Origin: Bretschneidera sinensis
Lineage: Eukaryota > Streptophyta > Magnoliopsida > Brassicales > Akaniaceae
Reading direction: 5' to 3'
Length of the DNA stretch: 64,000 nt
NCBI GenBank assembly: GCA_023935145.1
Contig: CM043699.1
Location: 68,957,138-69,021,137, forward strand
Position numbers and translations under genes: made by a program. This document shows positions 20,900-31,267 of this stretch, one piece after another. Numbering within the stretch: position 1 is the first letter of the stretch; each line of letters begins with the position of its first letter. The notes below the pieces were generated by a model, which saw nothing but the letters and a program-made list of their open reading frames with translations, ran no database searches and was not told the origin of the DNA.

Positions 20900-21990
20900 C
20901 TACATCTTTTGAAGGAGGCATTTAGGGCCCCCATCAGGTGGTTCCAATGCCGTTGACAGCTGTTTTGTCTCCAATTTTGACGCCTGGTCAATAAAATAAG
21001 GAAAAATCATATTAGTAAGTACAAGATTTTTAAATTGAGGATGACACTTACTTGAAAGCTCTGGTGTTTTCTTGATGGTGTGCACAGCTCCATTAATATC
21101 CTTAATCACGTTATCATCCTCTGGCCTAATGTCCAATCTCGTGTCAGCATGGTTGTGGATGGTCTCCAATGGAATAGTGCAATGGACTTTAGACACTTTT
21201 TCACCGATACCTTGCATGAAGCTCACATTATAGCACTCATTATTAGTTTTAGTGGAGTCTAGTGTATTAAATATTTTAAATTCTACCTCTTCATCATTTA
21301 CTCTCATAGTGACTATACCTCTTTTCACATTAATGTTTGTGTTAACAGTGATCATAAATGGTCTCCCTAAGATGATAGGGAGTGGTACAGGTATATGACA
21401 TTCTTTCATGTCTAATACAATAAAACCGGCAGGTAAAATAAATTTATCTACTCCTACTAAAACATCCTCGAGGATACCTCGTAATGGAGGTTGGTTGGAG
21501 TTCCCCCAAACCTAGTGTCTCATATACACTATAAGGTAGCAAATTGACACTCGCTCCTAGGTCCAATAATGCATGCTCGAAAATCTCATCACCTAGCCTG
21601 CAAAGAATAGTAAAACTACCCGGATCTTTTAGTTTAGGTGGTAATTTTCTCAATAATACAGCACTCACCTCTTCGGTTAAGGCTACCATCTCATGCTCCT
21701 GAAATTTCCGTTTGTTAGTGCAACAATCTTTTAAAAACTTAGCATAATCAGGTAGTTATCTTATTGCATCTAATAAAGGAATATTTATTTCCACCTTTTT
21801 CAAGGTTTCGAAAATGTCAATCATTTTAGTTTCCTTTTTAGGCTTCACTAACCTTTGAAGGAAGGGTGGAGGTGTATTTACCTTTTCCATCTCTCTTACC
21901 TTAGATATGGAGGTTTGGTCTGGAGATACTTGTGTAGGCTCATTGGTGCCGATGATCTTACCACTTCTTAAGGTAGTTACAGCATTCAGT
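20900..21990 (-). pseudogene. Element B protease, joined to an integrase tail by deletion
   Basis: The aspartic protease of gypsy pol cuts the polyprotein. At 21689-21444 the frame reads EVSAVLLRKLPPKLKDPGSF, then ALLDLGASVNLLPYSVYETLG with the active-site DLGAS intact. A frame break near 21480 is followed at 21409-20900 by MKECHIPVPLPIILGRPFM and VKRGIVTMRVNDEEVEFKIF. Its end reads KLETKQLST directly followed by ALEPPDGGPKCLLQKM. In D, LELKQL opens the RT linker and [12 protein letters not shown] is the last part of IN, so about 3.2 kb of pol has been removed at this point. The N-terminal part (21990-21690) is degenerate. Confidence 0.85.
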
Positions 21991-22187
21991 TGTTAATGTC
22001 CTTTTGGATTAGGCAGTGGCTGGGCTGGGAGCTCTCCTTGCTTTTTGCTACTCAATTCCTTGGCCAACTGTCCCATTTGTACCTCTAGTTCTTGAATGAC
22101 TTGATCGTGTTTTGCAGTGATTTGCCTCATTTCAGTTCGAAATTGCCTTGACTCCTCTATGAATTGTTCATGTTTATTCAGGATTTG

Positions 22188-23340
22188 TTATTGCTGAGTC
22201 GCTAGTTTCCTTACAAGACTTTCGAGGTCATTCTTCTTTGGTTCAGGAGCAGATTGGGCTGCTGATTGGAAGTTTCTTTGCTGCCCTTGACTGTTTTGGT
22301 TGTTGCTCCACAAATTCGGGTGATTCCGCCATCCAGGGTTGTATGTGTTAGCATAGGGGTTGTTCTTCGGCGGACAATTATTTGGTCCCACAAAGTTGGC
22401 TTGCTCATGATCTGTAGATGAATACAAGGGACATACCTGGAGTGGTGTAGCTGGTAGGTTCGTTGAGGTGTTCTGAGCAGCCATGGCTTTCACTAATAGG
22501 TCAAGTTTCCTCTCCAAAGCAGCTATTTGAGGAGATGATCCTCCGTTTAAGCTTACCTCATATATACCCTTACTTTTGGTTATATATCTACCTCGAGAGG
22601 AGAACTGCTGCGTGTGTTCACTTAGGGTTTCGAAGAGTTCCATAGCCTCTTCGCTGCTCTTTTCCATCAGCATTCCTCCACAACTTGAATCAACAATATT
22701 TTTATTAGAATCACTCAAACCTTCATAGAAAGCTTATACCAGTTCGTCTTGGGGTAGGTTGTGGTGTGGGCACTTGAGTAGTAGCTCGTTGAAGTGTCCC
22801 TAGGCTTCGAAGAATAGATCACCATCCTTTTGTTGGAAGGATTGGATTTCTTTTCTCATTTGCCTCGTCTTTTAGGCTGGGAAGAACTTCCTTAGGAATT
22901 TGCTAGCCAACTCCTCCCAAGTGTGGATGGAAACTGCGGGCAAAGAATTATACCATAATTTAGCATTATCTTTCAAGGAAAAAGGGAAAATAATTAACCT
23001 TATTCCTTCTTGGTCTAAGCCTCGGATGTGCTGGAATTTGCAAAGGTTGAAGAACTCTGGAAGGTGCAAATGTGGATCCTCACTAGGTGTACTCCTAAAA
23101 TGAGTCAGTGCACTGAGTATCTGCAGAGATATGTAGTAGTTTCCTTTCGCCCCAGGTTGATACGCGATGCATGATGGTTGATCGAGGTTCTGCGGGATAA
23201 GGATTGCTTCATCGGCCTCCGCTCAGGTGGTTGCTGTTCGGCTATCTGTTCTGCCATTGGTGTGTCTTCCTTAATTCCTCCTTCGTCCTCTTCCAAGTTG
23301 TCTCCAAGTCTTTGTCGGATAGTTTTCTTTAGCTCGGGAT
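22188..23340 (-). pseudogene. Element B gag without zinc knuckle
   Basis: From about 23340: FLPLDPELKKTIRQRLGDNL, a frame break near 23160, then 23069-22872 with MHLPEFFNLCKFQHIRGLDQ and FPFSLKDNAKLWYNSLPAVS (gag core). 22718-22188 carries EKSSEEAMELFETLSEHTQQ, a short coiled segment (AALERKLDLLVKAMAAQN) and NTYNPGWRNHPNLWSNNQ. In D the sequence LQVCEICSQYYHNTNTCPLY holds a CCHC knuckle; in B it reads LQVCPLY, an in-frame 39-bp deletion flanked by ATGT on both sides. Nucleic-acid binding should be impaired. Confidence 0.88.
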
Positions 23341-23660
23341 CAAGGGGAAGGAATTCTAGATGCTTGGATCATTGTCCGTGCATGAATCAGTGGCAGTTAC
23401 TTGAGTGCAGCAGTCAAACACTGTTGCTCGGATTACTCTCTGCCTTAATTGCGCTTGATCACACAAAGGGTGTGCTTGATTGCAAATGGCACAGAAAGCT
23501 CTCCTGGAGTACCTGAAATAGGAAAAAAAAAGAGAAATTGATTAAAGTTTTTAATGAAGCGAAAAATAAGATAAACATAGTAATTAAGAATCGAATAAAA
23601 AAGAGATAACAATAATTAAATTAAATGAGAATTTAATTCTAAAAAGAAATTTTAGCACAA
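23341..23660 (-). other. Element B leader
   Basis: Leader between the primer site and gag. It includes a few GATCACA/GATTGCA motif copies (23455-23482) of the same family as the promoter arrays, and AT-rich spacer. No ORF is supportable. Confidence 0.55.
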
Positions 23661-23678
23661 TCCCTGGCAACGGTGCCA
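23661..23678 (-). other. Element B primer binding site (tRNA-Asp)
   Basis: The plus strand TCCCTGGCAACGGTGCCA matches the tRNA-Asp 3' end at 16 of 18 positions, 6 nt from the LTR that starts at 23685. Confidence 0.88.
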
Positions 23679-23684
23679 AAAACT

Positions 23685-24973
23685 TGTTGGAGCAATTATC
23701 TACCTAAATAAATATGCAAATAACCGTTCGAGTTTTACTTGCAAGTGCACAAGGTCTGTGGGAGCATAGTGTGCAAGTGCGAGATCATTTCCACAGGGAT
23801 TATTGGTAAATTTCATTTTAGAATTAGTTTCTTCAAGTTTAAAAAGAGAAATAACAGTTTGATTGTGAGTAAATAACAATAATGGGAACATAGAACTACG
23901 ATATCCACCCTAATTATACTTTCCCACTAAGTAAAGCTTCAATGATCTAGCCTTATCATGAATATCTAATGGTTGCCAACCTAAGGGCTTGGTCCACACC
24001 TTAGGCTATTGATCTCCCTATGCGACAAGTTAGGCATGGTGTATACTCTAACTCTTTTCTCTCTTAAGGGATTCAACATGGGTGTATACTGAGTTGTTCC
24101 TTAAGAGAGCATGAGGGCTGTGGAGATCGGTAACGACATGGGACCTAGAGCTTGGTCCGCTCCCGGTTTCCTATGTTAATTAACCCAAGAATCCGGTGTG
24201 GATATCTCTTGTTACTAATGTCGAACCCAGGACTCAGTCATCCAAATTGATTCGACTAACTTATCCATACCACATGCATACGTTGATCAGGCACATACAT
24301 ATGAAGAATATAAATACAAATAGGCATTAATCAAGTTAAATATTCTAACAAGGCTATAGCAAAGATAATCAATGAATGAACATGTGGAAAAGCATAACTA
24401 GGGCTTCAATCGAGCCCTATAGGAGTTTAGTTACACATGCTAAATAAACTAATCATTCTAAACATAATGAAATAAAAACAAAAAACTAAAACCGAAGAAG
24501 ACTCGGGAGACGAGTCATCAATTCCTCTCCTAAGCTCTCTACTTCGAATCTAGAACAAAAGGTCCGGTTTATGTGTTTTACAGGGCTATTTATAGGGTCC
24601 TCTTGGTGTCTCGAAACCCTAATTCCTTTTTGGAGACGGAAGACTTCTTTCCATATCTGGCTCTACCGCCTCTGGAGTGATTGTGCTCGAGCGTATGTGG
24701 GATGCGCTCGAGCGCAAGTGTGCGCTTGAGCATTCTTCAAGTGCACTCGTGCTCTTGTGCGCTCGATCTCAATGGAGTGCACTCGAGCGCAATTTGCTAG
24801 ATGACAGATCTTGACTTTTGTTTCTAAAAGCTCCAAATTATCATCTTTTTGTCCAAGTCCTGTGAAAAACACATAAAACACGAAAATGAAGTAGAATCCA
24901 TAGAAATAGATAAATAAAGAGCCTAACAAGTGTAAATTAAGGGGCTTAAATATGACTATTTAAGCACTTATCA
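23685..24973 (-). repeat. Element B 5' LTR (right copy)
   Basis: 1289 bp, TGTTGG to TTATCA. The minus-strand TATAAATA is the complement of 24587-24594, and the palindrome array (TGCGCTCGAGCGCA, a perfect 14-bp palindrome) is at about 24680-24792, upstream of the TATA box in U3. Confidence 0.92.
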
Positions 24974-25550
24974 GGGTGGTTTGGAGTAATGAATGCTCAA
25001 GTCCCGCGTCTGAATTTTGAAAACTAGTCGTTTTTCGCGACAGGACAAGCGACGTTAAAAATCGACAATCGACCGTCCTCTATTAAATTTGAAACTTTGA
25101 ACTGAAAGCCTTTGGATAATCGACTGTCTAAATAGGCAATTGATTATGAAACTCTCTGTCTCTTTTACAGTCGACTGTCCTTTAACATACAGTCAACTGT
25201 CCTTTTGATTGTTCAAAATGTCAGTTTCTGGACCTCGGACAGTCGATTGTCCAAAATGCACAATCGATCTTCCATTTTAAAACAATAGATTTTAAACTCT
25301 ATTTTTAGAGCCATACTTTAGCTAGGTAATTGAACTAGGATTTACATATAGATCAATCTACCTTAGGAGTTTCTAATCTTGGTCCTCAGACTTATTTCGT
25401 CTTGTCTTAAGTATATGCTCTTCTTCATTTATTTGTATATTGTTGCTTGGCCTTGAGTTGGATGCTAGTTACAACTTAAACACTTAGATAAAACTATTAG
25501 CACAATTAAGTAAATGTTTTGTCATTATTAAAATCAAATAAAGGTCAACA
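24974..25550 (-). repeat. Copia-2 5' LTR, U3 part
   Basis: The LTR half before element B. The LTR start (minus) is TGTTGACCTTTATTTGATTT at 25550. Contains about seven copies of GACAGTCGACTGTC (25055-25270), a variant of copia-1's CCAGTCGACTGG. Together with 16779-17374 the LTR is about 1170 bp. Confidence 0.88.
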
Positions 25551-26081
25551 TAACTGTTCAGATTCCAAGCTCAAGTCTCAAAAGAGTAGTATATTGTTTC
25601 AGGTGAGTCTTGGGATCACCAAATCTATCAAAGTGATCCATGTCAAGCATTTTGAACTTGGGTAGCAAGCATACTCTAGGATGGTCACAAAACTCGTCAG
25701 TGTCAAGAAAATACTCATCAATTCCCTAAGATTTTCTTAAAGTGCTCTGCGTTTTATTGAACTTCTCATTGATAGCCTTCATCTCAAAGTCGACCTTCTA
25801 TTTCTCCTTTACTATGAGGTATTCTTATTCATCCTCAAAGAAGCCTTTTTCGTCCCTACAATCTTAAGATTCCTTCCTTATTATCCTATTTTCCAGGTCA
25901 TCTACTATCTTGGCCAGATTAGCCATCATAATGCATATATTCTTGGCCAGATTACCCTGCAATCTAAAATGAATGATGAAGGTTACCCTCACATGGATCA
26001 TTCCACTTTCCCCTTAGGCATCCATTCATTTTAGATTTCTTGGGTTAGGATCCAATCATCATTAGCTTCTTTTGGTGGGTT
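25551..26081 (-). pseudogene. Decayed gag-like fragment in the old target of copia-2 and element C
   Basis: On the minus strand 25700-25560 reads HPRVCLLPKFKMLDMDHFDRF, then GDPKTHLKQYTTLLR, which resembles the start of a Ty3/gypsy gag core (LPxKFKxPxxxxFDGxxDPxxHL). No start, end or LTR could be tied to it. The last 115 bases are repeated at 54970-55085 and belong to a local direct repeat now split by element C. Confidence 0.5.
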
Positions 26082-27640
26082 TGATGTACAAATTTTAAAT
26101 GCTCGCAAGTGCATGAATCACAAATAGTATTGTGATGCGTTTACTCTCGAGGTTGATCTCTCAAGGAATTGCAGCGGTTTAAATCCTAAATTACTTTATT
26201 AAAATTACTAAAACAAACTCTGAAATTAAATCCTAAACACTCTAATTAAAAGATTGGTGAAGTGAAAATTGAAATAAAAACAATTAAGTAAATTAAACAA
26301 AATGAATTATGAAGAGATGAGTATAATCAATGAGAACAATTGGGAGTTTAGCTTCCTATCCAATCATGAATTGGAACATTTGGTGAATATAAAGAATTAA
26401 TCAACATCCAAGATTATTGGTATTTCCACTAAGACTAGAGAATGCCATTGATCGTGTTTATTCTCAATTTATACCTAATTAATTAAATCTCATGGATCGT
26501 GTTCATTAATTAATTAGTTAAATTAAGTATAAGGAAAAGACAACCACCTAAATCACAATTTGATTTGAATATGGATTTAAATTCCTATTCAAGAAAGCTT
26601 AATTAGGTTTAGATAATTTGTCCTCAACCCGATCTCGATTATTAACCTTGACTATCAATAATAGAAGGCCAATCCACAAGCAATAATCAAAGTTATGAAG
26701 GATATTGAATAAGAAATAATCTGGAAAATTTCATAAAAACTAAATCCACCAAAATATCCAAAACAATCAAGGTAACCAAGCCAAACACCTCAATGCGTTC
26801 AGCTGCTTATGTTTAAATCCCAATCACAAAATTCAAATACTAGGGTTACAAGCATAATTAAGGACAAAAGGAGCAAAGATAGAATTTCTTATCGAATTAC
26901 AAGATGAATCCTCAAAGTCCTGAAGCGATTGATTGTCGTCTTCAATCTCTTGATAAGTTGTCTTGATGAAAGAAACCGTCTCCTCCTTCAATCTCTCAAA
27001 AATCCTCTTGATAATATCACTCTAAGAATTTTCGTCGTCTCCCCTATTTTCTGAGTCTAAAATTCCTATATATAGCTGTATGGAGATGGCTTTGTAGACA
27101 GAAAAGTCGCTCTAGGGTTTCTGTTCAGGCCGCGTGCTTCTGTTGCTATCCAGGCCCGGTTCTGCTGCTGTCCAGGCTATGTGTTTGCTGCTGTCTAGGC
27201 CAAGTTTTAGTTGTCTAGAACTGGTCCAGTTATGCTACTGTCCAGCCCATGCAAATCCAAAACAAATCAGAATTTAATAGCTCCTTCACTTCTGCCACGC
27301 TGAAATCATGCACAACCTGACCTTTGTCTACTAAAACTGCCATAACTTTCTCTAGAAAAATTACATTTACGAGCTGTAAAATTCTCCAGAAAATAGACAT
27401 CTAGATATTTCCAAGCATATATGGCTCTTCTTCTAGTTCTTCCTGAATCAATAGAGTTTAATCCACAAAATTCACTTCTGCCACGCTGAAATCACGCACA
27501 GCCTGACCTTTATCTACTAAAACTGCCATAACTTTCTCTAGAAAAATCATATTTATGAGTTGTAAAATTCTTTAGAAAATAGACATTCGGATCTTTCCAA
27601 GCATATATGGATCATCTCCTAGTTCTTCCTGAATCAATAT
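26082..27640 (-). repeat. Element C 3' LTR (left copy), U3 start lost
   Basis: Matches the solo LTR at 37335-39078 in inverse orientation, except that the roughly 185 bases forming the U3 start, and the adjacent polypurine tract, are missing at 27640. The minus-strand TATA is the complement of TATATATA (27067-27074). Immediately upstream (27120-27260) is a short array of GGCCTGGACAGCAGCAGAA-like units. A roughly 180-bp segment containing TCTACTAAAACTGCCATAAC occurs twice (about 27300-27470 and 27480-27640). Confidence 0.88.
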
Positions 27641-28560
27641 ACTTAAACAAGAAATTTCAAATATAAATTTGTATATGAATATGGATATCATCAAAGAACG
27701 CTCATATGTTCGCAAGATAGATCTCATGAAATGAATCAAATGTTAGGATTGCAAAGCTATCACATCACCTATATCATATCCTAGTCAAACACCTCAAGCA
27801 AAACATAGTATGAACCTACGTATAGATGGGCGTGGTTGGCCAAACCTGATTTACACCAAAGCTCTTTCTTTTCAACTCTTTATAAGAGCGACTTCAATAC
27901 CCTTGAAGTATCTTAGGTCCTCTTTCTCGTCTAACCAAATCCCATTTTGACATGTTTCTCATATATATATATGTTCTTCTCATTTTTTTTTTAATAGGAA
28001 TTTGGATCTTTCTCCAGAGACAGTGGCAATTAGGGCGTATAACGATAGGCACATACTCAAACTTCTTACTCAAGTCATTCAAGTAAAATAATGAGAATAC
28101 ACAACATGATACTTCAAATGAGTTATATAATCCTAGCATTCAATGTAAAACCTATAGAGATCATCTAACAATTAAGTTCATAACGAAGAGTTTTTAAGAG
28201 TACCAAGAAACTAACTCTCAGAATAAAACGCTTATGGCTCAACCTCCACTATTTGATTCTCAATCATTAGATCCAGGTTCATCTCAGTATCAACATCAAG
28301 AGCATGGTCTATGGAATATGAATATGCATCAATCCTCATAATAACTTGTCAGTGTTAAAGAAATTAAACTCAATGTGCATAAAAGACTTGATTACTAACC
28401 ATAAAACAAATTATAGCATGAAAATTTTGTCTCAACAAGTAACAAGTTCTAATTGCACCCCCAAACCTAAACTAAACATTGTCCTCAATGTACGAAATCA
28501 AACACGTGTTTAGAAAAACATTTAGAAGGGAACAATGAAAATAAAAGAACAGAAAGCATA
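27641..28560 (-). other. Element C 3' noncoding region
   Basis: AT-rich region after pol without a supportable ORF. Contains hairpin SL3 (ACATTG-TCCT-CAATGT, 28476-28491) beside a CACCCCCAAACC tract (28456-28467). The rest (27641-28440) matches nothing else in the window. Confidence 0.6.
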
Positions 28561-28572
28561 CTTTATCAAATG

Positions 28573-28620
28573 GGTGGGATGCCTCCCACCAAGAGCTTTA
28601 TTTAACGTCTTAACAAGACG
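28573..28620 (-). other. Element C hairpins SL2 and SL1 after pol
   Basis: SL2 at 28573-28590 has a 6-bp stem GGTGGG/CCCACC with loop ATGCCT (AGGCAT on the minus strand). SL1 at 28606-28620 has stem CGTCT/AGACG and begins 10 nt after the pol stop. Both correspond to hairpins at the same place in A, B, D, E and F. Confidence 0.7.
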
Positions 28621-28630
28621 TTGGTTGAAC

Positions 28631-29874
28631 TTATTCAAAATTGTGCACCTCAATGCACTCAACAACCCCCTTCTCATGGACTCCTTCCAAGTAAGGTCTC
28701 ACACGATGCCCATTGACCTTGAATGTCACTTGAGTCTTCGGGTTCAGCAACTCTACTACTCCATGAGAAAAAACGTTGACTACCAAAAACGGTCCACACC
28801 ATCTTGACTTCTATTTTCCTGAAAATAATTTGAAATGAGTGCTAAACAAAATAACTTTCATTCCAGGATAAAGAGACTTACGGATAAGGCCTTGATCATT
28901 GTAACGCTTAGTGCATTCTTTATAGATCTTTGTATTCTCATAGGCTTCATCATGAATCTTTTCTAACTCATTGAGTTGTAGTAACCGCTTCTCTCCTAAC
29001 GTTGCCATGTCCATGTTCAATTCCTTGATTACCCAGTACACCCGAAGCTCAAGCTCAACTGGTAAGTGGCATGCCTTTCCAAAAACTAACCAATAGGGGC
29101 TTATCCCAATGGGTGTCTTGTACACCATGCAGCATGCCCACAATGCATCATTAAGCTTGGTTGCATAGTCCTTCTGTGATGGTCGCACCGTCTTTTCTAG
29201 AATGCCCTTAATTTGTTGATTGCTTACCTCAACTTGACCCGAAGTTTGTGGGTGATATGAAGTCCCCACCTTGTGTGTGATGCTATACTTCTTCAATAAC
29301 CCGTCACAAAGTTTATTGCAAAAATGGGTTCCTCCATCACTGATTATGGCCCTCGGTGTCCTAAACCTGCTAAATATCACATCCTTCAAAAATTTCACAA
29401 CATAGTTAGCCTCATTGGTTTGGGTTGGTATAGCCTCAACCCATTTGGACACATAATCAGCTGCAACTAATATATATGCATATCCAAGTGAAGGCAGAAA
29501 AGGACCCATGAAATCAATTCCCTAGACATCAAATAATTCAATGACAAGATTATTAGTCAGAGGCATCTCATTTCTCTTTCCAATACTACCAGTCCTCTGA
29601 CATTTATCACAACATATGCAAAACTTATGAGCATCTTTAAAGAGAGTTCGCCAATAAAATCCTGATTACAATATCTTGAGGGTCGTTTTCTTACCTCCAA
29701 AGTGACCCTCACAATGAAGTTCGTGGCAAAAAGAAAGAATTCTCTCATGCTCAGTCTCAAGTACACATTTCTGAATGATTTGATCTTGACCAAATTTGAA
29801 CAAATAAGTCTCATCCCAAAAGTAACACCTGCAAGAAGACAAAAATCTCTTCTTTTCTTGAAAGAAGAGGTTAG
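28631..29874 (-). pseudogene. Element C integrase
   Basis: Zinc-binding region at 29870-29560: KKRFLSSCRCYFWDETYLFK, HERILSFCHELHCEGHFGG, CICCDKCQRT (HHCC). Catalytic core: [14 protein letters not shown] (Asp), AIISDGGTHF (Asp), GQVEVSNQQIKG (Glu), a DDE core spaced as in gypsy. Then ALWACCMVYKTPIGISPY and the GPY/F motif [10 protein letters not shown], with the end ECIEVHNFE and a stop at 28631-28633. No chromodomain, as expected for Athila/Tat. Stops at 29525 and 28809 and a frame change near 29640 show decay. Element E interrupts the pol reading immediately upstream. Confidence 0.9.
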
Positions 29875-29879
29875 GTCGA
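29875..29879. repeat. Left target duplication of element E (GTCGA)
   Basis: GTCGA here corresponds to GTCGC at 34243-34247. Element C pol reads across the two when E is taken out. One base differs. Confidence 0.75.
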
Positions 29880-31267
29880 ATACCCCCAAACTTACATTTT
29901 GCTAGTCCCTTAGCAAAACAAAATAAAAAACTAAATGAACAACAAAGATTATAAAGATAAGTTCAGTATTCATGGTATCTAAAAATTTAAGGAGCATTCA
30001 AAATCACGAGATTCATTCATGAGCAAGCTTAAATAAGTCAAACCCATCTTCACAATGAATAAGAATTTAAAACTTAATTACTTACAAGAGGCATGATAAG
30101 ACATCACAAGCTTGAATCAGTGTAAAGTGAATTAGCATATACAGATGAGGTTTCCAAATAACTTCAATGTACAAGGTATTCAAATCTCAAGATCCACAGA
30201 ATTTCTCGTCGGAAAGAACAATGAAGGCATAGTTTTTTTTTTTTTTTAACATAAAGCTCTGCTACGTTTAGTTCCCTTAAGCTTTCTAATTGACCCATAT
30301 AACGAGTGTTGAGTCAGTGACTCCCAAACCAGATGGTTTTAGGGCATTAGGTGTAAATACACCCCTAAGGACTTACTAACTCGAGTAAAAAATGCTACGA
30401 AATTAAACCGGCCTTAATACTACCAAGCAAAATTCCACCTTTTGACGTGAACACTCACTGCTTACTGAGGCAAGAGGTCCAGTGACTCAGCGAAAAGTTT
30501 CGCAATGATCATTATGAATAAAATTCCCACCTTTTGACGTGAACACTCACTGCTTACTGAGGCAAGAGGTCCAGTTACTCAGTGGAAAGTTTATTGATGA
30601 TGATCATTATAAATATTAGTAGTGTTAGTTATTTTTTTCTTTTATATATATATATATGCCCAAGTATTTATCCAACGAGTCATCCGGTTTCAGTTAAGAC
30701 AAGGAAACATATACATTCAACTCAATTGTCATACCTCACACAAATATGTGTTGATGTGCTCTTGTTAGATTAGATCAAACATGTGAATTCTCGAAAATGC
30801 CTAAAGTAAGTAACTAAAGTTTAAACTCTATCATCAGATCATGTGTTCAAAGTTTTAAACTCACCAATGAAATCACATCACAATTTTTCAGAACAACCAA
30901 AATTTTTAGACGAACATGAACATGCATTTATCTTTACGACAAAAAGACAACAAATTAGGACAAAGTGTGTGATGTGTCTCCCTTACCCCCAAACTTAAAT
31001 TACACATTGACCCCAATGTGTGACTAATATGGAAAGAGCTGACCTGAGATAAAGAGAACTATCTGGACTGGTATGGCTCATAGCATACCCCCAAACTTGA
31101 ACTGAAGTACGCATTGTCCCTGAAAAATAAAAAAAAAACTGAAAAACAAAAAATACTGGAAACAAACATTAATCATAAAAATGCGAAATAATAAATAAAT
31201 GAACAGAAAAGATAAGCTGTGGGGTGCCTCCCATGAGCGCTAAGCTTAACGTCTTCAGCAAGACCCA
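29880..31267 (-). other. Element E 3' noncoding region with repeats and hairpins
   Basis: Three CCCCCAAACTT tracts (29883, 30986, 31087). A direct repeat with TTTTGACGTGAACACTCACT at about 30432 and 30523. SL3 at 31002-31021 (ACACATTG-ACCC-CAATGTGT). SL2 at 31220-31233 and SL1 at 31250-31265 (GTCT/AGAC, one pair lost). Layout is the same as in B, D and F. Confidence 0.78.

Larger units (their letters stand above)
17375..24973 (-). mobile_element. Element B: Athila-like gypsy deletion derivative (gag-PR only)
   Basis: LTRs at 17375-18659 and 23685-24973 (TGTTGG...CA), flanked by GGATG (17370-17374) and GGGTG (24974-24978), a 5-bp duplication with one mismatch. tRNA-Asp primer site at 23661-23678; polypurine tract is the complement of 18660-18673. 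The interior holds gag and protease. Compared with element D it lacks RT, RNase H and IN (junction near 20955), nearly all of ORF3 (junction near 20107) and the gag zinc knuckle. Cis sequences remain. The two LTRs differ about 4 percent by eye in the first 250 bases. Confidence 0.9.
13197..25550 (-). mobile_element. Copia-2: SIRE/Maximus-like Ty1/copia, truncated at left, LTR split by element B
   Basis: Minus-strand relative of copia-1. Reading down from 25550: 5' LTR (25550-24974 and 17374-16779, split by B), tRNA-Met primer site, gag, protease, integrase and the start of RT at 13197, where copia-1 cuts it. The remainder is outside the window. Its LTR shares ends and layout with copia-1's but carries a variant palindrome (GACAGTCGACTGTC). 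gag and pol contain many stops. Confidence 0.88.
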
